In this document: positions 6,620 through 8,567 of the stretch, piece after piece | Position numbering within the stretch: the stretch's first letter is position 1 | How the letters are laid out: every line of letters begins with the position of its first letter | NCBI GenBank assembly: GCA_003164155.1 | Contig: PLSG01000235.1 | Span: forward strand, 1 to 8,567 | Source of the DNA: Parachlamydiaceae bacterium | GTDB taxonomy: Bacteria > Chlamydiota > Chlamydiia > Chlamydiales > Parachlamydiaceae | Direction: 5' to 3' | Length of the DNA: 8,567 bases | Notes under the pieces: generated by a model | Seen by the model: the letters and a program-made list of their open reading frames with translations, nothing else | Told to the model about the DNA's origin: nothing | Databases searched by the model: none | Translations under genes and position numbers: made by a program

Positions 6620-7072
6620 ATGCATAAGAATAAAGTGTGGCTCTCATTTCTCTGCCTCTATGCCTCCATAGCTATGTGGTTTATGGGGGCTGCGGTTTAC
6701 AGCAGTTATCATTATTGGAAAATGAGCGCTTCCAGGCCTCCCTCTCAGGCCAACTGGTCAGTGGCTGAGCTTTCCAGCGAGGTTTTCGTGCCGCAGGTGG
6801 CCTATACCTTTGAGGTGGCAAAAACCTCTTTTGCAGGTCGTACAATGCTGACTAATCACCGTTATATCCATCCTAAGGGTGCAGAGCAGGCTTTGACAGA
6901 ATTTTCTGCTAAGAAATGGGCTGTGTGGTATAATCCGGCCGATCCTCAAGAGTCGACTTTGCAAAAAATGTTTCCTTTTAAAGAGTGTATTTCAGCGCTG
7001 ATTTTATTTGGACTGCTGCTCTATTTCATCTGGCTGGGATTTTTTGTGACGCGTTTCAATCAGGGGAAGTGA
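6620..7072 (+). CDS. DUF3592-like two-helix membrane protein
   Basis: This 150-residue protein has one membrane helix near each end (about 7-31 and 122-144) and a roughly 90-residue domain between them. That middle domain has the look of DUF3592: a VAYTFEVAKTSFAGRT strand pair and the pattern AVWYNPADPQESTL at about 101-114, matching the family's VYYNPxDPxxSxL signature. The topology suggests the central beta domain sits on one side of the inner membrane between the two anchors. The family's function is unknown, so no role is assigned. It begins 11 bp after the pseudouridine synthase stop without a clear Shine-Dalgarno sequence and so may depend on translation of that gene. Confidence 0.8.
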   Translation: MHKNKVWLSFLCLYASIAMWFMGAAVYSSYHYWKMSASRPPSQANWSVAELSSEVFVPQVAYTFEVAKTSFAGRTMLTNHRYIHPKGAEQALTEFSAKKWAVWYNPADPQESTLQKMFPFKECISALILFGLLLYFIWLGFFVTRFNQGK

Positions 7073-7118
7073 CTGAACCTAAGAAATTTCCGTGAAGTTT
7101 TGAGAAGAAAGTGAAAAT

Positions 7119-8078
7119 ATGCATCCTATCGTGTTGACCAACCAAAGTGCTGAAGGCGACTTGCTGGAGGCAACATTTATCCCTGAAAAGGGAATGAATT
7201 TAGTCAGCTTTAAGCGCGGGACAATTGAAGTGATTGACCAGTCTACGCGCAAGGCCTTTGAAGAGTGCTTTGGAGGGCTTGGCCCTTTGATCGGTCCGCA
7301 TTTTCATAGAAGAGATCCCTCTATCGTCGCGCCTATAAAGGACCCCGCAGCCTTTCCCCACATTTCCTTTATGCAGGCTAAAGGCTCGGCCGACCCTTTT
7401 TCACATGGCATTGGGCGCTATGCCCCCTGGAAGGCCGAAGGCGCTAATACCAAGCTCAAGGCTGTGCTTTCAGGAAAAGATACTTGGAATGGAGTGCCTT
7501 TAGCTGATTTAGAAGGGCAGAATTTTAAGATGGAATTTGCAGCGGAGTTGACCCCTAAGGGCTTGAAGCTGGACTTGAGCGTAGTCAGCGAGGCTGATTC
7601 AATCGTGGGGATTCACTATTACTACAGCCTACACGCTAATCCATCAAATGGCCACTCTGCCTTGGAAAAAAAGGGAGATCAAAGGAGTATGGTCATAAGT
7701 CGCGTGCAAGATAAGTACTATGATCAAACACAACTGTGCCCTATCCCTCCCACCTGGGACTATGACCAGCAACATATTTTGAAATACGATTTGCAAAATG
7801 GTGCCGACTTTGCCTTTCATCCCCATCCCGATCCTTTATGCGGACGGATTTTGCTGGTTACCCCGTACTACCGCCTGCAAACGGAGTATAAATGCGCCAG
7901 CCAGGAAAATTGCTGGCAGCTGTATCATCCAGCAGGGGCTTCTTTTGTCTGTATCGAGCCGTTAAGCGCCCAAAATCCCCGCAGAGCGAACTTGTCGGTG
8001 AGTTCAATATCCATTAATCTAGAGATATTGCCTCTAGAGATGAGCTTTAACGGGGATAGTGGAGATTTTAAACTATGA
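7119..8078 (+). CDS. Aldose 1-epimerase (GalM)-like protein
   Basis: Predicted 319-residue soluble protein with the galactose-mutarotase-like beta-sandwich fold. Features matching aldose 1-epimerases are an early GMNLVSFKRG strand pair, GGLGPLIGPHFHRR at 52-65, a His-Gly-x-x-Arg motif followed by Trp (HGIGRYAPW at 96-104, like the substrate-binding HGFxR...W), a central GIHYYYSLH stretch (H166, H172) comparable to the catalytic-His strand, and a late FVCIEPLSA (E280) where the catalytic-base Glu is found. These enzymes interconvert alpha and beta anomers of sugars or sugar phosphates; the substrate here is unknown. H166 and H172 are candidates for the acid, and I cannot tell which from one sequence. 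The ribosome site is modest (a GAGAAG-type stretch about 11 nt before the ATG). The gene overlaps the next one by 4 bp (ATGA), indicating coupled translation. Confidence 0.8.
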   Translation: MHPIVLTNQSAEGDLLEATFIPEKGMNLVSFKRGTIEVIDQSTRKAFEECFGGLGPLIGPHFHRRDPSIVAPIKDPAAFPHISFMQAKGSADPFSHGIGRYAPWKAEGANTKLKAVLSGKDTWNGVPLADLEGQNFKMEFAAELTPKGLKLDLSVVSEADSIVGIHYYYSLHANPSNGHSALEKKGDQRSMVISRVQDKYYDQTQLCPIPPTWDYDQQHILKYDLQNGADFAFHPHPDPLCGRILLVTPYYRLQTEYKCASQENCWQLYHPAGASFVCIEPLSAQNPRRANLSVSSISINLEILPLEMSFNGDSGDFKL

Positions 8079-8567
8079 ATGCACCAGGGGAATCCATGCC
8101 ACCACTCCCGCGCACTCTGCGTCTGCCTCAAAATCGCTCTTTTCCCTTTGTTTTGGCTGCGCTATGCCTGTTTCCTACTGTACTGTTCAGCTGTTTGAGC
8201 CTGCGCCTTGTTCCCTTGCAAACCAGTTGGTGGCTTTTTTTAGGCGCCGTTTTTGTGAGCATGGGGGGCGCACTGGCCCTATTCCTTTTCATCTTAAATC
8301 GCGAGATTGAATTGATCAAAGCCTTTGAGGCGCAAATGCAAGAGCCGCAGCCCCCAAGTGCGTATCCTCCCCAAGAAGAGGCAATTCTAAAGGAGATCCC
8401 GTCAGGAGATGCCCTGCATAGAGATAGCGCCCAAGAGTTGCCTCAGCTCACAGATGAGCCTGTGGAAGATCCAGCGGCAGACTTAGAGCGCGCTCTGGTG
8501 CAAGAAGTGGCCCTTAAAAACGAGGCTCTTTTGCAGCTAACTCGTGAATTTGAACAAGTACAGCAAA
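8075..8567 (+). CDS. Two-helix membrane protein with charged coiled-coil-like tail, partial
   Basis: The frame is open from the ATG at 8075, overlapping the epimerase-like stop as ATGA, to the right edge (164 codons, no stop); the 3' end is missing. The N-terminus (1-23) is polar, with Pro and Arg. Two hydrophobic helices (about 24-46 and 51-74) form a membrane hairpin. A Pro/Glu/Gln-rich linker follows (about 85-135: PQPPSAYPPQEEA and so on). From about residue 136 there is a Leu/Glu/Gln-rich stretch with heptad-like spacing (ADLERALVQEVALKNEALLQ) that looks like the start of a long coiled coil. Function unknown. A membrane-anchored coiled-coil protein would fit a role in envelope organisation or secretion, but this is speculation. 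An alternative start is the ATG at 8096 (residue 8). Co-translation with the epimerase-like gene suggests a shared transcript, not necessarily a shared pathway. Confidence 0.85.
   Translation, partial: MNAPGESMPPLPRTLRLPQNRSFPFVLAALCLFPTVLFSCLSLRLVPLQTSWWLFLGAVFVSMGGALALFLFILNREIELIKAFEAQMQEPQPPSAYPPQEEAILKEIPSGDALHRDSAQELPQLTDEPVEDPAADLERALVQEVALKNEALLQLTREFEQVQQ

Noticed and set aside
8059..8310. Plus-strand 83-codon ORF at the right edge
   Set aside because: It is in another frame of the longer reading frame that starts at the ATGA overlap at 8075, runs open to the edge and encodes two membrane helices.

Overview
The window is compact, mostly coding bacterial DNA of moderate GC. The gene content suggests a Chlamydiae-like, probably amoeba-associated (Parachlamydiales) obligate intracellular bacterium: an EamA/DMT carrier resembling the chlamydial S-adenosylmethionine exchanger, a eukaryotic-like protein kinase paired with an ankyrin-like protein, a lone OmpR-type response regulator, and many small lineage-type membrane proteins. 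The taxon is inferred from gene content and remembered family resemblance; no marker gene is present.

Left arm (minus strand, 1-1896). An EamA-family ten-helix transporter (967-1896) is followed 32 bp downstream by a two-helix membrane protein with a TPR-like C-terminus that runs off the left edge (934-1). They are probably co-transcribed. The second gene is open to the window edge, and I read it directly from the sequence.

Divergent spacer (1897-2200). It is AT-rich and holds no convincing gene. It should contain promoters for both directions; only one good -10 hexamer (2155-2160) is visible.

Accessory-looking cassette (2201-4839, plus strand). A 644-aa kinase-like protein has a Ser-rich linker, intact HGDxKxxN, DFG and APE-like motifs, and two large insertions in the kinase fold. 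Its stop overlaps the start of a 235-aa ankyrin-like protein (ATGA overlap, AGGAG ribosome site inside the kinase gene). Both genes look more AT-rich than their neighbours. This translationally coupled pair is the most interesting part of the window and could be a host-interaction (effector) or signalling pair. A weak terminator-like hairpin follows it.

Right arm (plus strand, 5018-8567). In order: a full-length OmpR/PhoB response regulator without an adjacent histidine kinase, an S4-domain RluA-family pseudouridine synthase, a small DUF3592-like two-helix membrane protein, an aldose 1-epimerase (GalM)-like protein, and a two-helix membrane protein with a charged, probably coiled-coil tail that runs off the right edge. 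The last four are close together (11 bp, 46 bp, then a 4-bp overlap) and may form one transcript. They are functionally mixed, so the grouping says little about a shared pathway.
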